A stretch of DNA of 54,380 nucleotides from Eubacterium sp. (lineage in GTDB: Bacteria; Bacillota; Clostridia; Lachnospirales; Lachnospiraceae), in the NCBI GenBank assembly GCA_017541035.1, contig JAFXZW010000073.1, forward strand, positions 1 to 54,380. Direction: 5' to 3'. The translations under genes were made by a program, and so were the position numbers. The notes under the pieces are model-generated. The model did no database searches. It saw nothing but the letters and a program-made list of their open reading frames with translations, and had not been told where the DNA came from. Of the stretch, positions 24,829 to 33,370 are shown piece after piece; position 1 is the first letter of the stretch, and each line of letters starts with the position of its first letter.

Positions 24829-25912
24829 ATGGCTTCGAAACCTGCTTGCTGAGCTCACTTGCTTTGTAGAAAGCGGATTTATCCGCATACATTTTTTCGT
24901 CTGATTCCCTAAGCATATTATCAATGGCATCCGTCCCATTCGGATAGTAGCTGTATCCGATGGCGCAGTGGTATTCGGTTTTTGATAGATTGTTCCGGAT
25001 ACGTTCAATGAGCTGAAGGACATCCTCTTCTGTTGCACGATTGCAGATGATTACGAATTCGTCTCCGCCGATCCGGTAAGCAGACTGTTTCGATGTGACA
25101 GCCTGGAGGAAACAAAACGCAATCGTCGTCAGCGCCTTATCACCGGCAGCATGTCCCTGCGTATCATTGATTAACTTGAGACCGTTCATATCGATGGATA
25201 CCAGTGCGGTTATACTCCTTGCATCATTTTCCACCGAGGCGTAAAATGCCTGACGGTTGAGAAGGCCGGTAAGAGAATCCTTCTCCGTTAATTGCAGGAT
25301 AGAAAAAACATAATGGACAAAAACCGCTATGACAATGGTTACGCAGAACAGCTTTGAAAAATCCTTGCCAAGTACAAAAGGAAGGATCAGTCCGCATATG
25401 AATGCGAAACACAGGAACAGGATCGGAAAGATCTCCGAATAACGTTTATTGCTTCGCTTGATTAAAATGTAAACAAGAAATACAGAGTAGGCACCTACGA
25501 GAATGTAAGGCAGATAACCAAGCGGACCCCTGTTCAGCTGACCGTCTTTATCGAGGCTGAAAACAACCCCGTTAAAGAGCGATATGATATTGATTACGGT
25601 TAGAACCATGGCGGGAATAAAAACGAACCAGCGAATATTGATTGCCATCGTATAAATGATGAACGCAATAATGAAGGGTGTGGCGCTGTATCGGATGCAC
25701 ATCAACACAAGCCGGACATCCGGTGACGCCAACTGCGCTTCCAGATAAAACTCGAAAAAAACAATGACAGACAGGACAAAAAGCCCGGCGATCAGGGCAT
25801 ACATACACGTCTTGGTCTTCCTGTTCAGAAAAGCCGTGGTTCTGAGCAGGATGATAAAGGCCAGCAGGATCAGCATCAACGCCCAATTCTGCAGTAAAAA
25901 TTCTTTGATCAT
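24827..25912 (-). CDS. Membrane diguanylate cyclase (GGDEF)
   Basis: The 361-residue protein has about seven membrane helices in the first 200 residues, then a GGDEF domain (about 205-355) with the intact motif YRIGGDEFVII. It should make cyclic di-GMP at the membrane. The eight residues before GGDEF have no RxxD, so product inhibition through an I-site is not expected. AAGGAT lies 6 nt before the ATG. It stands alone, with its own promoter, and converges on the lipoprotein gene. No EAL phosphodiesterase is encoded in the window. Confidence 0.92.
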   Translation of the reverse strand: MIKEFLLQNWALMLILLAFIILLRTTAFLNRKTKTCMYALIAGLFVLSVIVFFEFYLEAQLASPDVRLVLMCIRYSATPFIIAFIIYTMAINIRWFVFIPAMVLTVINIISLFNGVVFSLDKDGQLNRGPLGYLPYILVGAYSVFLVYILIKRSNKRYSEIFPILFLCFAFICGLILPFVLGKDFSKLFCVTIVIAVFVHYVFSILQLTEKDSLTGLLNRQAFYASVENDARSITALVSIDMNGLKLINDTQGHAAGDKALTTIAFCFLQAVTSKQSAYRIGGDEFVIICNRATEEDVLQLIERIRNNLSKTEYHCAIGYSYYPNGTDAIDNMLRESDEKMYADKSAFYKASELSKQVSKP

Positions 25913-25938
25913 TTCAATATCCTTCTAACGAATCAAAA

Positions 25939-25961
25939 CCGGCTCTTAAAGCAAGAGCCGG
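25939..25961 (-). promoter_or_regulatory. Leader hairpin of the GGDEF gene
   Basis: CCGGCTCT and AGAGCCGG form a perfect 8-bp stem between the predicted promoter and the GGDEF start. On the minus strand it is followed by TTTTGATT, so it resembles a weak terminator or attenuator within a leader of about 65 nt. No riboswitch consensus is recognisable. Confidence 0.5.
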
Positions 25962-25982
25962 AGAAAGTGCTCATATGAAGTA

Positions 25983-26011
25983 AGTATATCATAACCCCGG
26001 GGGATAATCAA
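25983..26011 (-). promoter_or_regulatory. Promoter of the GGDEF gene
   Basis: On the minus strand TTGATT (26011-26006) and TATACT (25988-25983) are 17 nt apart. It lies about 71 nt upstream of the start codon. Confidence 0.7.
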
Positions 26012-26020
26012 ATCTCTCAG

Positions 26021-26043
26021 AAAAACCCGCCTGGCGGGTTTTT
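26021..26043. terminator. Bidirectional terminator-like hairpin
   Basis: AAAAACCCGCC and GGCGGGTTTTT form a compact hairpin with A and T flanks that would work on either strand. It sits between two divergent promoters, so it ends neither flanking gene; it may insulate them or be left from a lost gene. Confidence 0.7.
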
Positions 26044-26123
26044 CTTTTACAGATGAACGGATGTACATACCCGGTGATCCCTGATGGATAATCGAAAAAT
26101 GGCCATAAATCCGGGATATCAAG

Positions 26124-26152
26124 TTCACAGGCAGTTCATGCTATGATATAAT
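26124..26152 (+). promoter_or_regulatory. Promoter of the S1-domain gene
   Basis: TTCACA (26124-26129) and TATAAT (26147-26152) are separated by 17 nt, one mismatch from consensus at the -35. The leader to the start codon is about 115 nt. Confidence 0.75.
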
Positions 26153-26272
26153 GACTACACCGTTTGCTTTTGCAGGTCAGTTAAGATCTCATGCAGATAT
26201 TCATCAGTGTGGGATTTCCCCTGCATAGCGAGAAAGAAAATGGATGATTCAAGGGTGAAGGGAGATGCTGAA

Positions 26273-26983
26273 ATGGCAGAAACAATGAAGGATTATGAGG
26301 AAATGCTGGAGCAGTCATACAGCTTTATGGGGGATGGCGTCCATGATACGGATACGCTTCTGGCATGGAAAAAAGCCGAGGAGCTGAAGGATTCACAGGA
26401 GAATATTACGGTTACCGTCAATGGGGTAGTAAAGGGAGGAGTCGTAGCTGATTTTGAAGGCATAAGAGCATTTATTCCCATTTCAAAGCTTTCCCTTGAA
26501 AGAATTGACAGCTGTGATTCTTTTCTGGAAAAAGAGATTGAAGTCAGGGTTTTTGAGGCGGATATGGAGAGGGATAAATTGATACTGTCCGCCCGGGAGA
26601 TCCTGAAGGAGAAACAGGAGATCAGCAGAAAGAAAAAGCTATCCGATGTGAAGGAGGGACAGGTGTTCCATGGGGTGGTTGCCACCATCAAGGATTACGG
26701 GGCATTTATCGATCTGGGCGACGGCATGTCCGGACTGGTTCACATCTCGCAGATCTCACATAAAAGGATCAAACATCCGGGCGTAGTCCTGAAAGAGGGA
26801 CAGGAGGTGGATGTTAAGGTCATCGGGATCAAGGATGGAAAGATATCCCTTTCCATAAAGGCACTTCTGGAAGATCCTGACGAACAGACCTTTGAAGAAG
26901 AAGAAATCGCGCTCCCCGAAGTAGGTGAAATAGGAACCTCACTGGGAGATCTCCTGGCCGGACTGAAGCTTGACATAGATTAA
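26273..26983 (+). CDS. RNA-binding protein with two S1 domains
   Basis: With the start at 26273 (AAGGGAGA 8 nt upstream) the protein has 236 residues. It has an acidic N-terminal helix, one S1-like domain (about 38-105; VNGVVKGGVVADFEGIRAFIPIS) and a second canonical S1 domain (about 122-193; VFHGVVATIKDYGAFIDLG and LVHISQIS). An acidic tail follows. It is shorter than ribosomal protein S1, which has four to six such domains, and fits the S1-like proteins of Firmicutes thought to bind mRNA or ribosomes. An upstream GTG at 26207 lacks a ribosome binding site. Confidence 0.9.
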   Translation: MAETMKDYEEMLEQSYSFMGDGVHDTDTLLAWKKAEELKDSQENITVTVNGVVKGGVVADFEGIRAFIPISKLSLERIDSCDSFLEKEIEVRVFEADMERDKLILSAREILKEKQEISRKKKLSDVKEGQVFHGVVATIKDYGAFIDLGDGMSGLVHISQISHKRIKHPGVVLKEGQEVDVKVIGIKDGKISLSIKALLEDPDEQTFEEEEIALPEVGEIGTSLGDLLAGLKLDID

Positions 26984-27053
26984 AATGCATCGGCAAAACT
27001 TCTTTGTGAAATACAGCTTTTCGGAGAGAAGGAGGCTTGCTGAGGCGGCAGGC

Positions 27054-27091
27054 AAAAAAAGACTCGTCACGTAATGTGACGAGTCTTTTTT
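27054..27091. terminator. Strong bidirectional terminator
   Basis: GACTCGTCAC and GTGACGAGTC pair perfectly around GTAAT, with A-run before and T-run after. It ends both the S1-domain gene and the convergent envelope operon. Confidence 0.92.
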
Positions 27092-27108
27092 CGCACCATC
27101 AGATTCGA

Positions 27109-29151
27109 TTATTTTTCGATCAGAACATTGTCATAGTAATCACTGCTTTGCTCCAGCTGCTTTTTGTACTCCTGTACACCAAGCTCTTCGCTAAGCGTTT
27201 TTGTTGATGAGAAGAGGTCTGTTCCCAGTCCGAGTCTGTCACCCTTGATGGTTACCCCTATTGCGGACAGCGTCGTCGGGAACATATCAAGAGATGAAAA
27301 GAGGCGGTTCTTTGTATTGACCGGCTTTCTGGCAGGATTGATGAAGCAGTTGTAGGTGGTTCTTATGTAGTCATCATCAATATCCACCATGGCAGTTTTT
27401 TTATTACCGAGATGGTCACCCACAAGAATGACCGTAGTATTGTCATAATAGGGCTGCTGACGGATCCATTCGATGAATTCAGCCGTCTGATTCGCTGTGC
27501 AGTTAATGGCGGCCAGATACTCATTGCCGATGCTTTCATCACATTTTACGCAGCGATGACCGCATTCATAGGAATGGGTATCCATGGTATACATGGTGAC
27601 AAAAAACGGTTTATCCTCCTTTGAGGCATCGGTGATCAGCTCTTTTGTGATCTCAAAAAGCTTTCGGTCTTCAATTCCCCATTTCCAGATATAATCTCCG
27701 TCCTCCGAAGCATAGCCGAGCTCGGTCAGGTTGATCCGGTCGTATAACTTACTGTCCTCATATCTTCCGACATACTCGTCATACATCGAGAACTCACCCT
27801 TCGAACCCTCTATATAGATCTGATTGTATCCATTGTCATGAAGAATGTCTTCCAGCCTGATCATAGACGGATATTCCACAACCCCGTTCTGAGGGAGGAT
27901 CTGTGTGTTCAGCGATATTCCTGAGGTCTGTGCAACCGTTGAACCCTGGGTAAAGGTGATGGAGGGTACGAAGACGGATGCGCCTCCCACAAGCCCGGTA
28001 TTGGAAAAGTGCACGCAATCCTTTTCCTTTGTCAGCTCTGTCAGCGGGGAGATATAGTTCTTATCCTGAGAACCTCCTTCCTCACGAGAGGCGTAGGAGC
28101 TTTCAAAGGATTCCAGATAGATGAATACAAGATTGCGCTTTTTTGCCGGAAAGGTAATGACACTTTCATCGGGCTTGACATAATAGTCTTCATAGATGGA
28201 AGACTTGGTGCTTTTCATACTGATATAATGCAGAAAGTTCGTCTGCAGGGAGAAAAATGCAATACACCCGACTACCACCAGAACAGTGAAGACTATATGA
28301 AGAGCTCTTTTTTTCCGGGAGAGAAAAAGGGTATATTCACCGGCCGGATTTGTATCGGCAACGACTACCTTATTGCTCCGGAAGCTTTTGACCAGATTGA
28401 AAAAGATATACCCGGCGATCACCAGAAAGATCATGGTGTATTCAACGCCGGCAATCACATCTTCTACGGCAAGGCCTCCTTTTGCAAAACGGACGGTGAA
28501 GAGGATTCCCTCGAATTCCATGTTTGAGTATACGTTATACAGGAATAACGTAACGGCAAAAAGAAATACTGCGGGAGCGATGAAGAGCATGCTGATAACG
28601 ATCCCAACCCATTTCTTTTTTCCTTCTCTTTTATCCGAGCTGATGATCTTCTGCGGGGTAAACATGACGGTAAGATCGCGCAGGATGCCTGTTGTACGAT
28701 CCTCCTTTGAAAGGATCTTCGTGGCCGCATATTCCACTAACCGAAGGAGCAGATAGAGTATGATCATCCCCAGCCACCAAAGGGCAGCCCACTTGGGAAG
28801 GAAGCTGCCGGGGAAATGTTCCGAGTAGTAGATCGCCTTATCATGAGCAAAAAAGACAGGAATCCACAACAGCAGAATGGCAGGGGCGAAGATGATGTAG
28901 AGACATTTTAAAAACCAGAAGACAGAACGCGCAGGCCATTCCATAAGCAGATAGAACAGAAGAGCGGATACGAGGGGGAAGAAAATGAGCAGGATCCAGT
29001 TACCGGCGGTAAGTCTGGCAAGGTCTAAGGGGGCTTTGATTACCCCCAGACCGGCAATAAGCAAAGCCCCCAGTATAGCAAGAATGATGTGTTTTCCGGA
29101 TGTTGATCTGATCCTTTTCAGATCGTTTTTTATAACAGTGATTACTTTCAT
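27109..29151 (-). CDS. LTA-synthase-family phosphoglycerol transferase
   Basis: The 680-residue protein has five membrane helices in the first 300 residues, then an external sulfatase-fold domain (about 325-650). The expected Glu (VFIYLESFESS), the Thr nucleophile region (TFTQGSTVAQTSG) and the late metal site (GDHLGNKK) are visible. It should transfer phosphoglycerol from phosphatidylglycerol to a glycolipid or polymer at the outer face of the membrane. The ATG at 29151 overlaps the end of the preceding gene by a few bases; a TTG at 29175 is possible. It is the last gene of the envelope operon. Confidence 0.88.
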   Translation of the reverse strand: MKVITVIKNDLKRIRSTSGKHIILAILGALLIAGLGVIKAPLDLARLTAGNWILLIFFPLVSALLFYLLMEWPARSVFWFLKCLYIIFAPAILLLWIPVFFAHDKAIYYSEHFPGSFLPKWAALWWLGMIILYLLLRLVEYAATKILSKEDRTTGILRDLTVMFTPQKIISSDKREGKKKWVGIVISMLFIAPAVFLFAVTLFLYNVYSNMEFEGILFTVRFAKGGLAVEDVIAGVEYTMIFLVIAGYIFFNLVKSFRSNKVVVADTNPAGEYTLFLSRKKRALHIVFTVLVVVGCIAFFSLQTNFLHYISMKSTKSSIYEDYYVKPDESVITFPAKKRNLVFIYLESFESSYASREEGGSQDKNYISPLTELTKEKDCVHFSNTGLVGGASVFVPSITFTQGSTVAQTSGISLNTQILPQNGVVEYPSMIRLEDILHDNGYNQIYIEGSKGEFSMYDEYVGRYEDSKLYDRINLTELGYASEDGDYIWKWGIEDRKLFEITKELITDASKEDKPFFVTMYTMDTHSYECGHRCVKCDESIGNEYLAAINCTANQTAEFIEWIRQQPYYDNTTVILVGDHLGNKKTAMVDIDDDYIRTTYNCFINPARKPVNTKNRLFSSLDMFPTTLSAIGVTIKGDRLGLGTDLFSSTKTLSEELGVQEYKKQLEQSSDYYDNVLIEK

Positions 29152-29152
29152 T

Positions 29153-30961
29153 TTATTCTTCGATTTCTGTGACAAAGCCCTTCAGCTGTTCCATGTGTTC
29201 GGGCGCAGTGTTATAGGAAAGAGGTATGTGATACTCGGTCTCATAGATCTCCTTCCATGCTTCATAATTCTTTTTCATCATGCTTTCCGCCTGCTGACGG
29301 AGGGACAGGTCCTTCTCCGGGAAGATCGGAGGAGATACGTGAATGGTGTATTCCTGAACATAGAAGCCGTCCTCACCCATCACATCCGAATCCTTCATGG
29401 TGATAAAGCAGGGCAGTACGGGTGCAGCGGCTCTTGCGGCACACTGGAAGGCCCCTCTCTTTAACGGCTTGGGTTTGCGGTAGTTCCACCACATGCTCTG
29501 CTCCGGGTAGAAGAGGACATAATCGCCGTTTGTGATCAGTTCGGTGACACCTTTATAGAATTTCTTCATGGTGACCGGATTCGAGGAAAGCGGTAATGTA
29601 TTGCAATGGCGCATTAAGAAACCGTAGAATCCGGGGAAGGAAGTGTAGTTTCCTTCCCGGATCACGCGCCAGAAGCTTCTGTCCGGCTGTTCGGCAGCCT
29701 CATACGCCAGCTGGATGGCAAAGCTGTCAAAGGCGTTGAAATGGTTACAGGTGATCACGGCACCGCATTCCAGGGACTTGAAATTTTCGATTCCCTTAAA
29801 TTCTTTTACAATGAATTTTTTCTCTTCCACGAGCTGGTCGATGAATTTGTGCGCCATTTTGAAGGCCATTTTTGTTTTGAGCTTTTCGGCCTTGGTTTTA
29901 CGGACATATTCGATCTCATCAGGCATGAGCATTCTTCCCGGCGGGTCATTTTCAACGTCCTCGTCAAAGCGTCCCTCACGTTCATACTGCTCGATCTTGT
30001 TCAGAATATTGACACGGTCCTGATCCCGCTTATCCTGATTGATACGATTCATAAAATTGTCCTCTCTGTGTATTTCCGTTACGGCAAGTTTTATGAGATT
30101 CTCCGATGACTGCGCATCTCTGGCTTTTTCGGCACTGCTGTAGGAACGCTGCATGGCAAGAAGTTCTTCGTAGAATACCGTTTCTTTGGCGTATTTCCAA
30201 AAATACTCGCCGCATATACAGTACTCATAATGCCAAGGCTTGTTAACCATGATGTAGTGTATCATTTTTGCCTGATCGAGGGGATAGGGAATCTCTCCAA
30301 AGGTTTCGGTATTCCATCTCTGATCCAGCCAATAGACATGATCCTTACAGATCAGGTTCAGATAATCTTCATCCTGTGTTACCACAAAGTTGTAGTAATG
30401 CAGGTAGTCGATAAACTTATCCAGAACGAAATGCAGCCGGAACTGTTCGCAGTTGATCAGCATCATGCCGGCATTGAAAAAGTTGTAGCGTGATACGCCG
30501 ACAACCTTCTCCACATAGGTCCCGAACTCCTTGGTCTGTACCATAACCTGCTCATGGCAGGCACCGAGATAAGCATCCCGGATATCGGTAAGGTAAAGCT
30601 GACTGACATCTCCGAGGATAACCGTATCGCTGTCAAGGTAAAGAGCTTTGCTGTACTGTGGAAACATTTCCGCAATGAATAGCCGATAATAGGTGGTTTT
30701 CGAATAGTAGTCCCGAAGCGGAAGCTTGTCCGAGATCGATTGAAGGTAGTCGGAAACATCCACAAAGCGAATCTCAAAATTATCGTCAGCAAGATTGTAC
30801 ACGATCTCCTTCATCGGGTCGGAGATATCGGTGTAAAGGATATGCAGGATATACCTGTATTTCCGAGAGGCATTCCGGATCAGGGAATGCATGGAAACAA
30901 CGGTGAATTTTACAAAATTATCGTCGCAGGCATAAAATATGGGGATAATAGGTTCCTTCAT
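29153..30961 (-). CDS. GT8 glycosyltransferase fused to PlsC acyltransferase
   Basis: The 602-residue protein joins two enzymes. Residues about 1-270 form a GT8 domain with the DxD motif in ALYLDSDTVILGD and late His residues for metal binding. A charged helical linker (about 275-385) leads to a PlsC-type acyltransferase (about 390-570) with NHFNAFD (HxxxxD) and FYPEQSMWW. The protein has no obvious membrane helix. AAGGAG lies 5 nt before the ATG. One product, probably a glycolipid, may be built by glycosylation and acylation in one polypeptide. The combination is unusual; both active sites look intact. Confidence 0.88.
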   Translation of the reverse strand: MKEPIIPIFYACDDNFVKFTVVSMHSLIRNASRKYRYILHILYTDISDPMKEIVYNLADDNFEIRFVDVSDYLQSISDKLPLRDYYSKTTYYRLFIAEMFPQYSKALYLDSDTVILGDVSQLYLTDIRDAYLGACHEQVMVQTKEFGTYVEKVVGVSRYNFFNAGMMLINCEQFRLHFVLDKFIDYLHYYNFVVTQDEDYLNLICKDHVYWLDQRWNTETFGEIPYPLDQAKMIHYIMVNKPWHYEYCICGEYFWKYAKETVFYEELLAMQRSYSSAEKARDAQSSENLIKLAVTEIHREDNFMNRINQDKRDQDRVNILNKIEQYEREGRFDEDVENDPPGRMLMPDEIEYVRKTKAEKLKTKMAFKMAHKFIDQLVEEKKFIVKEFKGIENFKSLECGAVITCNHFNAFDSFAIQLAYEAAEQPDRSFWRVIREGNYTSFPGFYGFLMRHCNTLPLSSNPVTMKKFYKGVTELITNGDYVLFYPEQSMWWNYRKPKPLKRGAFQCAARAAAPVLPCFITMKDSDVMGEDGFYVQEYTIHVSPPIFPEKDLSLRQQAESMMKKNYEAWKEIYETEYHIPLSYNTAPEHMEQLKGFVTEIEE

Positions 30962-30970
30962 GATTACTCC

Positions 30971-31792
30971 TTATGGGGTAGAATTCGTTATTTTCAGGTA
31001 TTCGTCATAAATATCATCAAACTGCCGGTATCTGAAAACGGAGTGGACCTTTTCGATATGCCACTGCTTGATATTATCCGTATGAGGATACGGAAGCCAG
31101 AACAGTCGTTTTGAAAAATGCCGCACAACCGTGTGCTTATGCAGGAACTTCTGGTCGTTGAACCTTTGGGGAAGAACCTTACGTGTGGTGGTGGAGCGGA
31201 TCAGAGCGCTTTGATCGGCAAAGGTCAGTTTTTTCTTCTTGATCCACCATCTGGCCTTCTTGAAGAGTCCTGTCGCCCGGGAAAGCTTCATATTGAATAG
31301 CAGTACACCTGCGTTGATATAATTAGGGTACAGCAGGTATTTTCCGTAGTGATCCCGTGCGGCTGCATATTCATAATCCGTAAGATCCGTGTCCCAGAGC
31401 AGACGGATATCCCGGTTGAACATGATATCCGCATCGAGGTACAGAAGCTTGTCCGGGATTCCCTTAACCACATCGGCAAAGAGTCGGATGAGAGTATAGG
31501 GAGAGCAGTATGCCCCCTCATTGGGACAACCGGAGAAAGCCTTCATATAATATTTGCTGACATCATAAAGCTTTACGGAGTTTTCTTCATTGTATCGCTT
31601 TACTGCCGATTCCAGTGTGCGGATATGATCATCGGATATACAGGTGTATTTCTCGTCCAGGTGGGAAACGTCCATGGTGAAAATATGGAAGCAGAACGGC
31701 TCCCTGGTTTCCGTGCGCATCAGAATGGACAACGCACAGGTTAGCACTCCGTCAAATACTCCGTCATTTCCGCAGAACAGAATGTCGATCAT
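30971..31792 (-). CDS. GT8 family glycosyltransferase
   Basis: The 273-residue protein is a complete GT8 domain with the metal-binding DxD in LLYLDADIMFNRDI and the usual NAGVLLFN motif. It uses a nucleotide sugar, probably UDP-glucose or UDP-galactose, to extend a lipid or polysaccharide acceptor. Its start overlaps the stop of the acyltransferase gene by one base (TGATG) and nine bases separate it from the GT8-PlsC gene, so translation is coupled across the operon. GGAG lies 9 nt upstream. Confidence 0.9.
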   Translation of the reverse strand: MIDILFCGNDGVFDGVLTCALSILMRTETREPFCFHIFTMDVSHLDEKYTCISDDHIRTLESAVKRYNEENSVKLYDVSKYYMKAFSGCPNEGAYCSPYTLIRLFADVVKGIPDKLLYLDADIMFNRDIRLLWDTDLTDYEYAAARDHYGKYLLYPNYINAGVLLFNMKLSRATGLFKKARWWIKKKKLTFADQSALIRSTTTRKVLPQRFNDQKFLHKHTVVRHFSKRLFWLPYPHTDNIKQWHIEKVHSVFRYRQFDDIYDEYLKITNSTP

Positions 31793-32571
31793 CAGTTTTT
31801 CTCCTGTTTAATATATCTGATCTGTACATGGTCGGACCGCTCCGCCCGTCGGCACATACAGTTATATACCTTGTCGCGAAGCTCTTTCCTGCGGACTTTT
31901 ACAGGTTTACCCATGTCGGGGTAGAAGGGACCGTCGATATAGGTCACGATTCTCGGATGGGCAAAGAATCTACGCTTATGATAGGTGTTGGTAAAGCAAT
32001 ATACCGGAGTTCCCTGCTTTGCCGGATAGGCAAAGGAAGTGTCCGGGAAGTTGCGGATCTTCGTATAGTATGGCCAGATGTGCGCTTCGGGATAAATGAC
32101 AACGCAGTGTCCTTCGTCAATGCGCGTTTCAATAGCCGAAAGAAAGTTCTTGTATGCTGCCATGCCTTCGGGAATCGGCAGGGCACCCAGCGAGGGCGTA
32201 ACCTTCCCCAGCACCGGCATGGAGACATTATTCGGATGAACGACTATGTAGGCGGTTTTGGAGAAGACGGCCATGTTCGGTATGAAAGCGTCTCCGATAT
32301 CCTGTGTGTGATTTCCGTAGAAATAATACCCGTCATTCCTGTGCTTTTTCAGCTTCCGTCGTCCACGGATTCTGTGCCCGAATACGAGCCTGGTATATGC
32401 GAAGGCAATGGGCGTTGTGATCACACGGTACCAGAAAAAATGGGTAAACCGCTTGAAACGGGTTGTGTAGATATATACATAGTTCTCATCGATCTTCCGC
32501 GGAGTGATTTCCGCTATGGAGAATTCATCATTCAGTTCGTCGGAATAATAGATTACTTTGCGCTTGTCCAT
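31792..32571 (-). CDS. PlsC-like acyltransferase
   Basis: The 259-residue protein resembles 1-acylglycerol-3-phosphate acyltransferases. The catalytic block reads GNHTQDIGDAF; the distance from His to the last Asp is one residue longer than the classic HxxxxD, a variant I associate with Clostridia. The third block VVIYPEAHIW is intact. A membrane-facing segment is at about 33-55. GGGTG lies about 6 nt before the ATG at 32571, which is preferred over an upstream start at 32658. It is the first gene of the envelope operon. Confidence 0.82.
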   Translation of the reverse strand: MDKRKVIYYSDELNDEFSIAEITPRKIDENYVYIYTTRFKRFTHFFWYRVITTPIAFAYTRLVFGHRIRGRRKLKKHRNDGYYFYGNHTQDIGDAFIPNMAVFSKTAYIVVHPNNVSMPVLGKVTPSLGALPIPEGMAAYKNFLSAIETRIDEGHCVVIYPEAHIWPYYTKIRNFPDTSFAYPAKQGTPVYCFTNTYHKRRFFAHPRIVTYIDGPFYPDMGKPVKVRRKELRDKVYNCMCRRAERSDHVQIRYIKQEKN

Positions 32572-32605
32572 CTTTTCACCCGTTGGATTTTTCCATATCT
32601 TCGAG

Positions 32606-32634
32606 ATTATAACACAAAAAATGTTAATTGTCCT
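32606..32634 (-). promoter_or_regulatory. Promoter of the envelope operon
   Basis: On the minus strand a perfect TATAAT (32611-32606) lies 17 nt from AGGACA (32634-32629), four of six matches to TTGACA. The start codon is 35 nt downstream. Confidence 0.6.
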
Positions 32635-32767
32635 TAATCTTCTGTAATTCTTTTTCATATGTTAATATTTTATTGCCTCATTTTCGCTTTTTTCCTGTAA
32701 AATAAAGGGAAAAGAGGAGGAATAGCCGGCAAAAAAAATTATTCTTTTCTATGACAAAATGTTGTGG

Positions 32768-32773
32768 TATAAT
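32768..32773 (+). promoter_or_regulatory. Extended -10 promoter of the DUF4234 gene
   Basis: TATAAT is preceded by TGG, giving an extended -10 element, with no good -35. It lies 31 nt before the start codon. Confidence 0.6.
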
Positions 32774-32803
32774 AACACCATCTTTTTTGAAGGAGGGTTT
32801 TTT

Positions 32804-33145
32804 ATGAATCGTAACATAGGGTTATGTATCGTTTACTCCATCATTACGCTTGGCATCTATTCGTTCTACTGGATGTATAAGCTGAATGAGGAGACGGCTG
32901 CGGAGGCAGGACGGGAGCCGACTGTTTCCGGCGGTTTGCTGATTCTTCTCACAATCGTTACCTGCGGTATTTACTTCCTCTACTGGTGCTACAAGCAGGG
33001 CGAGTATATGACTGATATCTACACAAAGCATGGACAGCAGGCGAATAACCCTGGAACGCTGTATCTGATCCTCGGACTCTTTACTTTTATTATCGCACTT
33101 GTACTTATCCAGAATGATCTGAACAAGTTTGTTCCGGCACAGTAA
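32804..33145 (+). CDS. DUF4234-type small membrane protein
   Basis: The 113-residue protein has three membrane helices (about 6-22, 46-64 and 86-103), the first two ending in Trp/Tyr-rich FYWMYKLNEE and LYWCYKQGEY. This repeated aromatic pattern is typical of DUF4234 proteins. The start at 32804 follows AGGAGG by 7 nt. It is a single gene closed by a terminator. Its function is unknown. Confidence 0.82.
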   Translation: MNRNIGLCIVYSIITLGIYSFYWMYKLNEETAAEAGREPTVSGGLLILLTIVTCGIYFLYWCYKQGEYMTDIYTKHGQQANNPGTLYLILGLFTFIIALVLIQNDLNKFVPAQ

Positions 33146-33148
33146 CAG

Positions 33149-33179
33149 ACAGGAGGGGAATGATTCCCCTCCTGTTCAG
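33149..33179 (+). terminator. Terminator after the DUF4234 gene
   Basis: ACAGGAGGGGAA and TTCCCCTCCTGT form a 12-bp stem with a 3-nt loop (33149-33175), followed by TCAGTTTT. The stem is strong and the T-run is short. Confidence 0.75.
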
Positions 33180-33221
33180 TTTTCGCACCTGGGGACAAGC
33201 ACGATGTCAGCTCGACGCCCT

Positions 33222-33277
33222 TATCGCGCAATCAAAAACGGCGGATGTTCCCATCCGCTGTTTTTGATTGCGCGATA
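33222..33277. repeat. 26-bp near-perfect inverted repeat
   Basis: Arms of 26 nt (starting TATCGCGCAATC and ending GATTGCGCGATA) pair with one G-T position around TTCC. It would form a very stable hairpin in RNA or a cruciform in DNA. It lies between the DUF4234 terminator and the tenA promoter and belongs to neither gene. Confidence 0.85.
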
Positions 33278-33308
33278 GCAATACAACCTGATGATACCGA
33301 TAATCTCC

Positions 33309-33337
33309 TTGACTCAAAATAATACTTAAGATATACT
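33309..33337 (+). promoter_or_regulatory. Promoter of tenA
   Basis: TTGACT (33309-33314) and TATACT (33332-33337) are 17 nt apart. The leader to tenA is about 27 nt, too short for a TPP riboswitch. Confidence 0.8.
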
Positions 33338-33370
33338 ATTTCCGTTATTTTTTGCTTTCGGAGGAAAAAA

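Noticed and set aside
33338-33370. TPP riboswitch upstream of tenA
   Set aside because: The leader is only about 30 nt and has no THI-box sequence.
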